This document shows positions 13,809 through 21,511 of a stretch of 39,225 bases of DNA, piece after piece. The stretch is from DATFHX01 sp035247945 (GTDB lineage Bacteria; Patescibacteriota; Saccharimonadia; Saccharimonadales; Saccharimonadaceae). The DNA lies in assembly GCA_035247945.1 (NCBI GenBank), contig DATFHX010000016.1, forward strand, positions 1-39,225, in the 5' to 3' direction. The notes beneath the pieces are model-generated. The model made no database searches. It was not told the origin of the DNA and worked only from the letters and a program-made list of their open reading frames with translations. The translations under genes and the position numbers were made by a program. Position 1 is the stretch's first letter. Each line of letters starts with the position of its first letter.

Positions 13809-14438
13809 ATGGCACAGACTGACTATCCCGCAACGCTCGAGATTCAATACCCCACAAAACTAAATCGAGAAACAACCTTCTTCCGACTTTTCCTTGCATT
13901 ACCGATTTTCATCCTCATCGTTATACTCACTGGCGGCGACAACTCGATAACGACAAATGGAACGGTGCATATAGGTACTGGAAGCGGTGTCATCGCAGGA
14001 ATCACCATCGCAACCGCCCTTATGATTTTCTTCCGCCAACGCTACCCAAAATGGTGGTTTGACTTTGCGCTTGAGCTGCACCGTTTTGGCATGCGGGTAC
14101 GCGCCTACCTCTTTCTCCTTACTGATAAATATCCATCAACAGTAGAGGCTCAAAGTGTAACAATGAATTTAAGATATCCTGATGCCGAGAAAGATTTAAA
14201 CCAATACATGCCTCTCTTCAAATGGATCCTCGTATTTCCTCATTACATTGTTCTTTTCATCCTTTATATAGGACTCATATTCAGCGTAATTGTTGCGTGG
14301 TTTTCGATTATATTTACCGGAAAATATCCTCCTCGACTCTTTAACTATGTGGTTGGCGTTAATCGCTGGGAATGGCGAGTCGTTGCGTACGCGCATCTCT
14401 TAGCAACTGATGAATACCCTCCGTTTAGCCTTAGGTAA
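13809..14438 (+). CDS. DUF4389 membrane protein
   Basis: A 209-residue membrane protein with the DUF4389 pattern, apparently in two copies: each half has a hydrophobic helix followed by a motif of the type KYP-x-R/W-F-(x)-V-x-R/H-R-x-Y-L/T-D-YP (around RYPKWWFDFALELHRFGMRVRA written in part, and KYPPRLFNYVVGVNRWEWRV). At least three membrane spans are visible near residues 28-42, 60-74 and 140-170. Function of the family is unknown. A TATAAT-type -10 lies about 22 nt before the ATG, and an AAGGA ribosome site is present. The gene stands alone, pointing towards insert C. Confidence 0.88.
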   Translation: MAQTDYPATLEIQYPTKLNRETTFFRLFLALPIFILIVILTGGDNSITTNGTVHIGTGSGVIAGITIATALMIFFRQRYPKWWFDFALELHRFGMRVRAYLFLLTDKYPSTVEAQSVTMNLRYPDAEKDLNQYMPLFKWILVFPHYIVLFILYIGLIFSVIVAWFSIIFTGKYPPRLFNYVVGVNRWEWRVVAYAHLLATDEYPPFSLR

Positions 14439-14534
14439 ACAACGACTTTCAAGATTAAAGTACTACACCCTCACACTTTAGTTAAACTCTACACTCGCTA
14501 ATGACACACTAAAATTATAGCAACGCGCTTATCT

Positions 14535-14563
14535 TTGACTTACCGTAGTCTTTGTTCTATTAT
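14535..14563 (+). promoter_or_regulatory. Promoter of insert C
   Basis: TTGACT (14535-14540), 17-bp spacer, TATTAT (14558-14563); nearly the same boxes as the promoter of insert B, with a short leader of about 25 nt. Confidence 0.8.
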
Positions 14564-14592
14564 TACCATCGAGCTCGTGAAAGGAGCCCTCT

Positions 14593-15078
14593 GTGTCTGA
14601 TCCCTGGGATGATGCCGCAAGGCAAAAGACCACCGCCAGCCAACAGGCTGCGCAAGAAAGGGCGCGTGCTGAAGCACGCCAACGCAAGGAACGACAAGAG
14701 AAACAAGCCCGGCAGGAGGCAGCTCACGCCGCGCTCGAAGCAGCCATCAATGCCACTGTGCCGCTCCTCGAACGGTTCATGCGAGAGCGTGGAGGTGCAG
14801 CGCAGCGGCTCCTCGCCGCAAGTGGCGATCGGAGCTACATCCACATCGGCGGAGTGAGCGAGGGTGGTTACTATCACTCTTACTACCTCTCCAAGGATGG
14901 CCTCTGCTACGAAGTCGGCAGGAAGGCCGGCTACAGCTCCAACCCCGACAGAGTGACGCAGGCATCCGTACGAGACGTCATCGCTTCGTACGCCCGCGAG
15001 GGCAGGGGTGACCGCGACCCCGCCAAGGTCCGCAAGATCGTCGACTGGCTCACCGAAGAAGTGAACCGATTCGCATGA
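14593..15078 (+). CDS. GC-rich single-gene insert C, coiled-coil hypothetical protein
   Basis: A 161-residue protein of unknown function. Residues 9-50 are a highly charged Ala/Arg/Gln/Glu-rich helix (QERARAEARQRKERQEKQAR), likely a coiled coil. The rest is a globular domain with a GG-Tyr-rich patch (GGVSEGGYYHSYYLSKDGLCYEV shown only in part) and a C-terminal helical segment ending in IVDWLTEEVNRF. No membrane segment is seen. It starts with GTG at 14593 behind AAAGGAG and ends with TGA. Its codon third positions are rich in G and C, unlike the flanking DUF4389 and PPC genes. Own promoter and own GC-rich terminator. One of six such genes here. Confidence 0.7.
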   Translation: MSDPWDDAARQKTTASQQAAQERARAEARQRKERQEKQARQEAAHAALEAAINATVPLLERFMRERGGAAQRLLAASGDRSYIHIGGVSEGGYYHSYYLSKDGLCYEVGRKAGYSSNPDRVTQASVRDVIASYAREGRGDRDPAKVRKIVDWLTEEVNRFA

Positions 15079-15083
15079 TCACG

Positions 15084-15120
15084 CCCCACGTCCGCAATGC
15101 GGGCGTGGGGTATCTTTTTT
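15084..15120 (+). terminator. GC-rich terminator of insert C
   Basis: CCCCACG (15084-15090) pairs with CGTGGGG (15104-15110), with an inner CCGC/GCGG stem and a T-G wobble joining them, followed by TATCTTTTTT. Confidence 0.9.
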
Positions 15121-15130
15121 CTAAGATCTT

Positions 15131-15538
15131 TTATTTATTCTTAATTTCTAACTCCGGAAAACCCGTCTCTTGGTCTAACGTGCGCACATAGATAGCTGAC
15201 TCGTCTTCACCAATAACAACTTCAGCTGTAGGATGAACAATTGTGCCCTCTTTGAGATGACCTCCGAACCCCTGGCCCTCCTTATCCGAAATGGACACAT
15301 GGAGATGTACACCATCCCGACTCACCGTCCCTACAAGGGATGTTACTTCATAGTCTCCAGAATACGTACGAATGTCTTGCTCGTCTGGAGAGGCTCCGGC
15401 CATACGGAGTGTAGCGCTCTCAAGGCCGGCAACGCAGGTAATAATAAATCCTGCTTGAATATTATATTTAGATGCGTATTGCTCAATTTCTAGCTTAAGA
15501 TCAGCACCAGGCTTTAGACGGAACGTGTGAATTTTCAT
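15131..15538 (-). CDS. PPC (DUF296) domain protein
   Basis: A 135-residue single-domain protein of the PPC/DUF296 family. Typical features are the RLKPGADLKLEIEQYA opening, the AGFIITCVAGLESATLR stretch, the metal-site histidines in HLHVSISD and GGHLKEGTIVHPTAEVVI near the C-terminus. PPC domains occur fused to AT-hooks in plant DNA-binding proteins, while stand-alone bacterial members are trimeric and uncharacterised. No AT-hook is present here. A possible -10 (TATCAT, 15545-15550) ends 6 nt before the ATG, with GAAAGA between, so the mRNA may be leaderless or nearly so. Confidence 0.92.
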   Translation of the reverse strand: MKIHTFRLKPGADLKLEIEQYASKYNIQAGFIITCVAGLESATLRMAGASPDEQDIRTYSGDYEVTSLVGTVSRDGVHLHVSISDKEGQGFGGHLKEGTIVHPTAEVVIGEDESAIYVRTLDQETGFPELEIKNK

Positions 15539-15579
15539 TCTTTCATGATACCATTACGTCACTTATCTAATTCTTTGAT

Positions 15580-16005
15580 CTAAACTGAAGGCCCCACACC
15601 CAACCTACACGAATGAAGTACGCTGTAAACCATGTGCATATAGGTGTCGTTTGCAGACCGCGCCTTTTCGAGAAACGGTATATACTCAAGCCATTCAAAT
15701 CTTGAATGCTCCCAACTCATCACTACTTCTGGGGTATTTACCAATTCGGTCATATACAGCGAATAGTGCGTACCATGGGCGGAATAGTCCACACCAGCAT
15801 ACATCTCCTGTACATTCGCCGCATCTATTTCGATGCCCGCTTCCTCAAGGACCTCTCGAACCATAGCGTCAATCGGCTCCTCTCCAATTTCAAGTGTTCC
15901 TCCGGGCAAATCTGGATCGTTTCCAAACGTTGGATGGTTGGATCGATACATTAGCAAGTATTTGCCTCGACTATCCACAATAACAAGCTTAGCGACTTTT
16001 TTCAT
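15580..16005 (-). CDS. NUDIX hydrolase
   Basis: A 141-residue NUDIX enzyme with a full Nudix box, GGTLEIGEEPIDAMVREVLE followed by EAGI. The PGGTLE start of the box and the short length resemble MutT/ADP-ribose pyrophosphatase-like housekeeping hydrolases; substrate cannot be told. It follows the DUF2127 gene by 22 nt on the same strand and precedes the PPC gene, so it may share their transcript, but a TATACT -10 (16013-16018) ends only 7 nt from the ATG and suggests a separate leaderless start. Confidence 0.93.
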   Translation of the reverse strand: MKKVAKLVIVDSRGKYLLMYRSNHPTFGNDPDLPGGTLEIGEEPIDAMVREVLEEAGIEIDAANVQEMYAGVDYSAHGTHYSLYMTELVNTPEVVMSWEHSRFEWLEYIPFLEKARSANDTYMHMVYSVLHSCRLGVGPSV

Positions 16006-16027
16006 ATGTGCTAGTATATCACCCTAA

Positions 16028-16528
16028 TCAACGGCCACTGAAGGGAGGTGTAGATGAATGACGTACTTTTCCATACTCCCTCCAGATAAGCCAAAGAACA
16101 AAAAGATCGAAGAGTGTAAGAAGGATCATGCCAATTGAATGCTTAAGAGCAATATCATACACCTGATAAAGCACAAGAAGACCGAGCGTTATAAGCGAGA
16201 AAGGATAGGCCCAAAGTTGATTCCTCAAGATTCCAATAACAGCAACGAGTTTTACTGCTGCATGAATCCACAGATAAACGATTAAGAATGTCGCAACCCC
16301 GTCGTTCAAGTGATTTGTCCAACCAAGCAGCGCATTCGCTACAAGATCATGAGGATCCTCAATACGTTCGCGCTGTGTAATAAAAGCCACAAAGTCATGG
16401 ATTTGAGATGGATGAACAAAGAATAGTAGAAGCCCAGCCAGAAACTCCAATACTCCAGTTCCACCTTTGATAAGAAGGCTGCCTTCAAAGACTTTATCAA
16501 ATAAGGACGAAGGGTGATACCAGGCCAT
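16028..16528 (-). CDS. DUF2127 membrane protein
   Basis: A 166-residue membrane protein with the DUF2127 layout: an amphipathic start (SLFDKVFEGSLLIKGGTGVLEF), then four membrane segments near residues 19-37, 75-95, 102-120 and 132-150. The GGxGxLE and KLVAVIGILRNQLWAYP patterns fit the family. Function unknown. It follows a 45-codon small ORF and the SGNH esterase gene on the same strand, so these probably form one operon. Confidence 0.9.
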   Translation of the reverse strand: MAWYHPSSLFDKVFEGSLLIKGGTGVLEFLAGLLLFFVHPSQIHDFVAFITQRERIEDPHDLVANALLGWTNHLNDGVATFLIVYLWIHAAVKLVAVIGILRNQLWAYPFSLITLGLLVLYQVYDIALKHSIGMILLTLFDLFVLWLIWREYGKVRHSSTPPFSGR

Positions 16529-16537
16529 GATTCTATT

Positions 16538-16675
16538 CTAACGTATGCATGTTTCTATATGACTGTCGAAGTAAATCAATGCAAGCTCTCCGTCCCCACC
16601 CCACAGTTCATGGAGATGCCTAGAAGCGTTCTCGCGTAGTAGCCATGCATTCTTTATACGAATATCTGGAAGCAT
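16538..16675 (-). CDS. Small ORF of 45 codons between SGNH esterase and DUF2127
   Basis: This frame runs from ATG (16673-16675) to TAG (16538-16540), 45 residues: it opens MLPDIRIKNAWLLREN and continues ASRHLHELWGGDGELA. It has the mixed charged and aromatic texture of a real soluble protein and fills most of the gap between two same-strand genes, starting 26 nt after one stop and ending 9 nt before the next start. The ribosome site is weak. I do not recognise the family; it may be a small protein or the surviving N-terminal part of a longer one. Confidence 0.45.
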   Translation of the reverse strand: MLPDIRIKNAWLLRENASRHLHELWGGDGELALIYFDSHIETCIR

Positions 16676-16701
16676 ATTTGTAATCTATCTCGATTGTTAT
16701 T

Positions 16702-17361
16702 TTACACAATATTTCTAATTTGTTGTGCCAGGAAATTACCTAGCGCTTGATGGGAGACTTCGTCAAGATGGATTCCATCTTCACCGGCTTTTGCTACTTG
16801 AGCTGCGTCGGCAAAGTAACAACCTATATCCTCAGTAACCTTGTGCAGAGCGGCCGCCAACTCCTGAGACTTCCTCACAGAATCGTCGTTGTAATAAGCG
16901 GCATACCACTCCTTTATCCTGGAAGCGTTGCCGTCGACGAGAATAGGACTCACCAATAGTATCTCTGCAGGATTTCCTTCATACTTTGCGGTTTTCTCTT
17001 GTATTAGAATAACAAGGTTGCGTAACGCATTGACGATATCCAACACACTCCGATTAAACTCCACTTTGAAATCGTTCGTGCCAAGCATAAGAATCACATA
17101 ATCGAGAGGCATATGACTATCAAGGCAGGGTTCTAGGTAGGTGCGGCCGTTGCGGCCGGGTTTTCTTTCATAGTCAAGATCTGTTGTGCGGCTACTTAAG
17201 CCTTCCTCAATAACTCTATAGCCATCACCTAAGTTGTTTTGGAGCACACCAGTCCAACGCACATTCGAAGGGAGTCGTCGTCCAGTCTTATCGGGAGTTT
17301 GTCCCCATGTATTTGAGTCGCCATAACAGAGTATTGACTTTGCAGTAGGGTCTGTATTCAT
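16702..17361 (-). CDS. SGNH/GDSL-type hydrolase
   Basis: A 219-residue SGNH hydrolase: block I CYGDSNTWG with the nucleophile Ser (about residue 16), the conserved Gly of block II in EEGLSSRT, block III GTNDFK, and block V DGIHLDEVSH with the catalytic Asp and His. This subgroup contains esterases and arylesterases that act on acetyl or acyl groups, including carbohydrate esters. No signal peptide is seen, so the enzyme is probably cytoplasmic. A perfect -10 TATAAT (17368-17373) ends 6 nt before the ATG, with GGAGCA in between, giving an almost leaderless mRNA. Confidence 0.93.
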   Translation of the reverse strand: MNTDPTAKSILCYGDSNTWGQTPDKTGRRLPSNVRWTGVLQNNLGDGYRVIEEGLSSRTTDLDYERKPGRNGRTYLEPCLDSHMPLDYVILMLGTNDFKVEFNRSVLDIVNALRNLVILIQEKTAKYEGNPAEILLVSPILVDGNASRIKEWYAAYYNDDSVRKSQELAAALHKVTEDIGCYFADAAQVAKAGEDGIHLDEVSHQALGNFLAQQIRNIV

Positions 17362-17367
17362 TGCTCC

Positions 17368-17373
17368 ATTATA
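17368..17373 (-). promoter_or_regulatory. -10 element of the SGNH gene
   Basis: TATAAT on the minus strand, 6 nt before the start codon; no clear -35 at the usual distance. Confidence 0.55.
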
Positions 17374-17551
17374 TATCAGACATCTGCTTAGCCCGTTTGG
17401 GTTAACTACTATTTACAAAAGAACGTCGTCAAGCCTTCATGAGTCAAGAAGGAGTTCATATCTTTATCAAAAATAGGCGAGTAATAGCACTGTATCATAC
17501 GTTTTATCTTTACCATTCACCTCTTTACGTAGCGAGTACCTGAACGCTTTA

Positions 17552-17593
17552 AGGCCTCGCGCCGACGGTGACATTACCGTCGGCGCGAGGCCT
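17552..17593 (-). terminator. GC-rich 18-bp hairpin of insert D
   Basis: Arms 17552-17569 and 17576-17593 form a perfect 18-bp stem beginning AGGCCTCGCGCC, with a 6-nt loop. It starts 4 nt after the stop of the gene at 17598 and is followed only by TTAAAG, not a proper T tract. Confidence 0.85.
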
Positions 17594-17597
17594 GCTT

Positions 17598-17954
17598 TCA
17601 GTCCTTCCACTCCGCCCGTGTGCATCCAATGCCCGCACCCGGACTGATGATGTAGGGTACTGCGCCCTCAACCTTCACCCGATCCTTCGGCGAAGAAGCA
17701 GGCATAACTGCAACAAAAAGGTTGCTTATACCACCCGGTGCATGCTTGATCATGGCATAGGGGACCTTCCGAATGGTGAGGACACCATTGCTCAGACGCT
17801 CAACGTTCGCGATCAGGTCGGCGATGCACTCATCCTTCTTCTGATAGAGTTCACCTCGGCAGCTGAAGAGATCGAGTGTACGATCTTCTTCGCCGGCACT
17901 TATGTGCTGGGCGCACACGAAAAGGAGCGCACGAGTTGTAGAGCTGACAGCCAT
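17598..17954 (-). CDS. GC-rich single-gene insert D, hypothetical protein
   Basis: A 118-residue protein of unknown function. It has a short hydrophobic start (STTRALLFVCAQHI), then a charged middle (GEEDRTLDLFSCRGELYQKKDE) and several Gly/Pro turns towards the end. The N-terminal run is too short and interrupted for a clear signal peptide. Four cysteines are present. ATG at 17952-17954 follows an AAGGAG site. The base composition is richer in G+C than both flanking genes, though less extreme than in the other inserts. It has its own promoter (17990-18018) and the strongest hairpin in the window directly after its stop, which is why I group it with the other five. Confidence 0.6.
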   Translation of the reverse strand: MAVSSTTRALLFVCAQHISAGEEDRTLDLFSCRGELYQKKDECIADLIANVERLSNGVLTIRKVPYAMIKHAPGGISNLFVAVMPASSPKDRVKVEGAVPYIISPGAGIGCTRAEWKD

Positions 17955-17989
17955 AGATTCTCTCCTTCGTCGGACTGATCTACATGCAT

Positions 17990-18018
17990 ATTATACCATC
18001 TTATAGCACATATATCAT
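17990..18018 (-). promoter_or_regulatory. Promoter of insert D
   Basis: On the minus strand ATGATA (18013-18018), 17-bp spacer, TATAAT (17990-17995), about 35 nt before the ATG. Confidence 0.65.
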
Positions 18019-18075
18019 CTTCCTGACTATCTACAAGCACAGACCACAGTTAAGCAAATGTCACATATGCGGATT

Positions 18076-18582
18076 TTACATCTTCCTCAAACCACGAGAC
18101 TCGCTCGCTTCATGAGATAATACCCTCGTCTCAAGAAAGGCCTTTTTGCGTTTTTCATATTCCGCGAGAGGTAAGCCATTACTCTCTTCTTTAAGCCGCC
18201 TATACTCATTACGTAAACTTGGGTTAGCCTTCAGAATCTCAAATCTCTTTTGCTGCAAAGGGACATGGGAAGTCTTTGGATCTGAAAGTATACAATCTAC
18301 CTCAAACCCATCCAGACTAAACTCCCTGGACGTAAGGTAACTCTTCATTTCTTTAGGATTTCCAAGTAGAGGAATGAGTTTTTCAGCATATGCTTGCACT
18401 GCAGATGCATCGCATAGAATATCTAGATCAATGTCATTCTTGCCAGGCAGCCCGAGTGCGGCAGCACCCATAAAGAGTATTTCGAGTTCTGGCACGATAG
18501 TATGTATCTTATCTATAAGACTCTCAGCTTGTTTCCGTACTTCGGGATTCCAAGGCTGCAGATGGAAGATCGCCTCATTCAT
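18076..18582 (-). CDS. GrpB/UPF0157-like nucleotidyltransferase-fold protein
   Basis: A 168-residue protein resembling the GrpB/UPF0157 family, a minimal nucleotidyltransferase fold. The pattern GAAALGLPGKNDIDLDIL (about residues 39-56) supplies the Gly motif and the DxD-type acidic pair, and the C-terminal helix LRNEYRRLKEE with Y-x3-K-x2-F matches the family end. Enzymatic activity of such proteins is mostly unproven. TAGAAT (18589-18594) ends 6 nt before the ATG, another candidate leaderless start. The gene reads towards insert D. Confidence 0.8.
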   Translation of the reverse strand: MNEAIFHLQPWNPEVRKQAESLIDKIHTIVPELEILFMGAAALGLPGKNDIDLDILCDASAVQAYAEKLIPLLGNPKEMKSYLTSREFSLDGFEVDCILSDPKTSHVPLQQKRFEILKANPSLRNEYRRLKEESNGLPLAEYEKRKKAFLETRVLSHEASESRGLRKM

Positions 18583-18662
18583 AGATTCATTCTACCAGGC
18601 TGCGAGGAAACAAAGAAAAGTTCCAGATATACTCTGGAACTTTTCTTATATGGAATAATTTC

Positions 18663-18738
18663 TGGTGGCTCCTCCCAGACTTGAACTGGGGACACAAGGC
18701 TCTTCAGGCCTCTGCTCTACCAACTGAGCTAAAGAGCC
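18663..18738 (-). tRNA. tRNA-Phe(GAA)
   Basis: Acceptor GGCTCTT pairs with AGGAGCC, D loop AGTTGGTA, anticodon loop CTGAAGA (anticodon GAA), T loop TTCAAGT, discriminator A at 18666 and encoded CCA (18663-18665). All conserved tertiary positions are normal, including G19 and C56, which makes it a useful control for the tRNA-Gly at 10500. Confidence 0.96.
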
Positions 18739-18757
18739 GCTCGAGGTAACATCTGTT

Positions 18758-18786
18758 ATTTTACTAGAGTTACCTCGTTTTGGCAA
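18758..18786 (-). promoter_or_regulatory. Promoter of tRNA-Phe
   Basis: On the minus strand TTGCCA (18781-18786), 17-bp spacer, TAAAAT (18758-18763), 19 nt before the tRNA. A CGAGGTAAC/GTTACCTCG inverted repeat (18741-18777) overlaps the spacer and the leader. Confidence 0.75.
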
Positions 18787-18795
18787 GTCTCAGAC

Positions 18796-19542
18796 CTACT
18801 TATGGAGGATCTTACCAAGTGATTCAGTAAGTTCTGCCGGAAGTACAAAGAGCGTCTTCTGGCTTGGCTCCGCAGAGATCTTTTCGAGCGTCTGGAGCGT
18901 ACGAATATTGATTCCTCCAGGGATCTTCGTGAGCATTGCTGCTGCGTCTGCCACTGCCTTTGCGGCCGCCTTTTCACCTTCGGCCGTGATAATCACAGCG
19001 CGGCGCTCACGTTCAGCCTCTGCCCGTTTTGCCATTGCTCGTTTCATATCCTGAGGAAGCTCAATGTTCTGAACCTTTACGTTCTCAACGTCAATTCCCC
19101 ACTGATCTGTTTGGCGATCTACGATTGCCTTGATTTGCTGACTAATCTCATCACGCTTAGAAAGTAGATCGTCTAGGTCAACATTTCCCGTTACATCTCG
19201 AAGCGCAGCCTGAGCGAACTGGCTCGTTGCATAGATATAATTTGTTGTTTCAAGCACCGCCTTTGGCGCATCAATGACGCGGAAATATACGACAGCATCC
19301 ACACCAACGGTCACATTATCCTTTGTAATAACCTCTTGTTTTGGTACGTCAATTGGCGTCGAACGAACGTCAACGCGAATGACACGCTGCACGACCGGGA
19401 GGATAATTTGAAGTCCAGGCCCACGTACGCCACTAAAGCGTCCGAGCGTTAGAATAATCCCTCGTTCATATTGGTTAATAACCTTTACTGCACTCCCAAT
19501 GAGTATCACGATCAAGGCAATTGCTGGTATTACTACTTCCAT
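18796..19542 (-). CDS. Slipin/SPFH-band 7 membrane protein
   Basis: A 248-residue stomatin/slipin. A single N-terminal hydrophobic segment (about residues 3-21) anchors the protein, followed by the band-7 domain: YERGIILTLGRF, RGPGLQIILPVVQ, DVRSTPIDVPKQEVITKDN, then ALRDVTGNVDLDDLLSKRDEI and the coiled region KRAEAERERRAVIITAEGE. Slipins form oligomeric scaffolds in bacterial membranes and often pair with an NfeD protease partner; none is visible next to this gene. The ATG at 19540-19542 has an AAGGAG site. It is followed by tRNA-Phe on the same strand. Confidence 0.95.
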   Translation of the reverse strand: MEVVIPAIALIVILIGSAVKVINQYERGIILTLGRFSGVRGPGLQIILPVVQRVIRVDVRSTPIDVPKQEVITKDNVTVGVDAVVYFRVIDAPKAVLETTNYIYATSQFAQAALRDVTGNVDLDDLLSKRDEISQQIKAIVDRQTDQWGIDVENVKVQNIELPQDMKRAMAKRAEAERERRAVIITAEGEKAAAKAVADAAAMLTKIPGGINIRTLQTLEKISAEPSQKTLFVLPAELTESLGKILHK

Positions 19543-19633
19543 AGCTCTCCTTACTTAAATCAAAAAGCTACGAAATTCGTAGCTAGACGTTCCTGTACGC
19601 AGTATACCTGGTTTTTTCAAGGACCACAAACGA

Positions 19634-20281
19634 CTAATAGCTTGTAGCCGCAGCCACGATACACTCAGTAATGCCACTCCCTGAGCTTGTATAATCTGCC
19701 GCGCTTCCCGAGGGTGCCGTGAGTGTGTTTGAGCCATCACTGAGCCTGTAAATTAAGGGCTCATTATTAACGTTACATTTCTGACCTGTTCCTTCGAGTG
19801 AGTACTCAACCGCGAGCATACTCTTACCGTCCACCCAAGCAGTCTCGATGTACGGACCCGTCACTGTATCACCACCCGTTGACTGCGTTGCTGGGTAGCG
19901 TGACACATCTACAGGACCTGCGATGCTCGTGAGAAGCGTATTAAACGTATCAACTTCCCAAACGTAGACGGTCGACCCATAGTATCCGCAGGCATTCTTA
20001 CCCCCAACAGATGGATGTCCCGTACCAATACATGCTCGCCACCAATCATCGCCAGGATTCTGCCCCATTGCAGCCTGCACTTCTGTTGGTGTCTTTTTTG
20101 TTAAAACGACCTTTACTGCTTCAATAGCAGCACTTCCTGCCGCAAGACGAGCCCCATTTCGCGCCGTTCGCTGAGCATTATTGAACCCAACGACCGTAAG
20201 CGACGCTAAAATGGCGATAACAACGATAACAATCAGAAGCTCGACAATAGTGAATCCAGAACGTGTAGAATATCGTTTCAT
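19634..20281 (-). CDS. Type IV prepilin-like protein
   Basis: A 215-residue prepilin. The class III signal is clear: MKRYSTRSG then FTIVELLIVIVVIAILA, with the prepilin peptidase cut between Gly9 and Phe10 and the Glu at mature position 5. The globular part contains two cysteine pairs (ACIG with NACGYYG, and QKCN with ITECIV), the second of which could make the C-terminal D-loop disulfide seen in major pilins. Type IV pili mediate twitching and host attachment in Saccharibacteria. No assembly genes are adjacent. No ribosome site is evident; a TACAAT-type -10 lies about 20 nt upstream. Confidence 0.92.
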   Translation of the reverse strand: MKRYSTRSGFTIVELLIVIVVIAILASLTVVGFNNAQRTARNGARLAAGSAAIEAVKVVLTKKTPTEVQAAMGQNPGDDWWRACIGTGHPSVGGKNACGYYGSTVYVWEVDTFNTLLTSIAGPVDVSRYPATQSTGGDTVTGPYIETAWVDGKSMLAVEYSLEGTGQKCNVNNEPLIYRLSDGSNTLTAPSGSAADYTSSGSGITECIVAAATSY

Positions 20282-20315
20282 AATGGTTATGGTTACGTAT
20301 TATTGTAGCACACGC

Positions 20316-20321
20316 TATACT
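20316..20321 (+). promoter_or_regulatory. -10 element of rarA
   Basis: TATACT, ending 5 nt before an in-frame GTG (20327) and 11 nt before the ATG (20333). Divergent from the prepilin gene; no clear -35. Confidence 0.5.
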
Positions 20322-20332
20322 AAGTAGTGTAT

Positions 20333-21511
20333 ATGCAACAACGAATTCCCCTGGCCGAAAGAATGCGACCAACAACACTAGATGAGGTGATAGGACAGCA
20401 CCATCTATTAGGAGATGGTGAGATTCTTCGTCAGATCGTCGCTAGCCATGAGCCTGTTAGTCTCATTCTTTGGGGGCCTCCTGGAAGTGGCAAAACAACG
20501 CTCGCCCGCATTATTGCAAATGAGGTACATGCTGAATTTACCGAGCTTTCGGCTGTCACGAGCGGCAAAAAGGATGTCGAGAAAGTAATCGAGCATGCTC
20601 GTCAAAACTGGAATCTCAATATTCGCACTATCCTTTTTGTCGATGAAATCCATCGCTTCAATAAAGCACAGCAAGATGCCTTTCTCCCTCATGTCGAATC
20701 GGGGCTTATAACCCTCATTGGGGCAACCACTGAGAATCCAAGTTTTGAAGTTATCACCCCACTCCTCTCAAGGAGTCGCGTCCTCGTTCTTGAGCCGCTC
20801 GCAAAAGATGAAATCATTAAGATTCTAAAACGAGCGCTTAAGGAGCTTAAGAAGACAAAGTTCGTCACTCCAAAAGCACTCGACTACCTTGCGGAACTAT
20901 CTGGGGGCGATGCCCGCGTTGCACTCGGGAACCTTGAGCTTTCACTCTCCATGGGAGAAAAGAAGGTTACTCCAGAAATCGTAAAAACTGCCGCCCAACG
21001 ACGCGTACCTGGCTATGATAAGAAGGGTGAGATGCACTATAACGTCATTAGTGCCTTTATTAAAAGTATGCGCGGAAGTGACGTTGATGCTTCACTATAC
21101 TACCTTGCCCGCATGATTGATGCCGGCGAGGACCCTAAGTTTATTGCTCGTCGTATGATTATTTTTGCGAGTGAGGATATTGGTCTCGCGGGAAATGGAG
21201 CTTTGGGGCTTGCCGTCAGTGCCTTCCAGGCAGTCGAGAGAATCGGTATGCCGGAAAGTAACTACATTCTCTTTCATACAGCCGCTGCGCTTGCCAAGGC
21301 AGAGAAATCACGGCGCACTACCGAAGCAATGCAGCGTGCTATGGCACTCGCTAAACAACACCCCGACACGCCCGTTCCTGTCCACCTTCGTAATGCCCCG
21401 ACCAAGCTCATGAAAGATCTTGGCTACGGCAAAGACTATAAGTGGAAGGCTAATTTCCAGCACGGTAAAGGATTTCTCCCAGACGATCTTAAAAACGAGA
21501 GGATCTTCTAA
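20333..21511 (+). CDS. rarA: Replication-associated recombination protein A
   Basis: RarA/MgsA is an AAA+ clamp-loader-like ATPase acting at stalled forks. The N-terminus (PLAERMRPTTLDEVIGQHHLLG) is diagnostic, Walker A is GPPGSGKT (residues 48-55), Walker B lies in FVDEIHRFNKAQQDAFLP, sensor 1 in GATTENPSFE, and the C-terminal tetramerisation domain contains IKSMRGSDVDASLYYLARM and AYHFH-like helices. Length of 392 aa is slightly short but complete. The start could be GTG at 20327 or ATG at 20333; the ATG is used, yet a -10 just upstream would make the GTG a leaderless start. Its 3' end overlaps the convergent GT4 gene by 4 nt. Confidence 0.96.
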   Translation: MQQRIPLAERMRPTTLDEVIGQHHLLGDGEILRQIVASHEPVSLILWGPPGSGKTTLARIIANEVHAEFTELSAVTSGKKDVEKVIEHARQNWNLNIRTILFVDEIHRFNKAQQDAFLPHVESGLITLIGATTENPSFEVITPLLSRSRVLVLEPLAKDEIIKILKRALKELKKTKFVTPKALDYLAELSGGDARVALGNLELSLSMGEKKVTPEIVKTAAQRRVPGYDKKGEMHYNVISAFIKSMRGSDVDASLYYLARMIDAGEDPKFIARRMIIFASEDIGLAGNGALGLAVSAFQAVERIGMPESNYILFHTAAALAKAEKSRRTTEAMQRAMALAKQHPDTPVPVHLRNAPTKLMKDLGYGKDYKWKANFQHGKGFLPDDLKNERIF

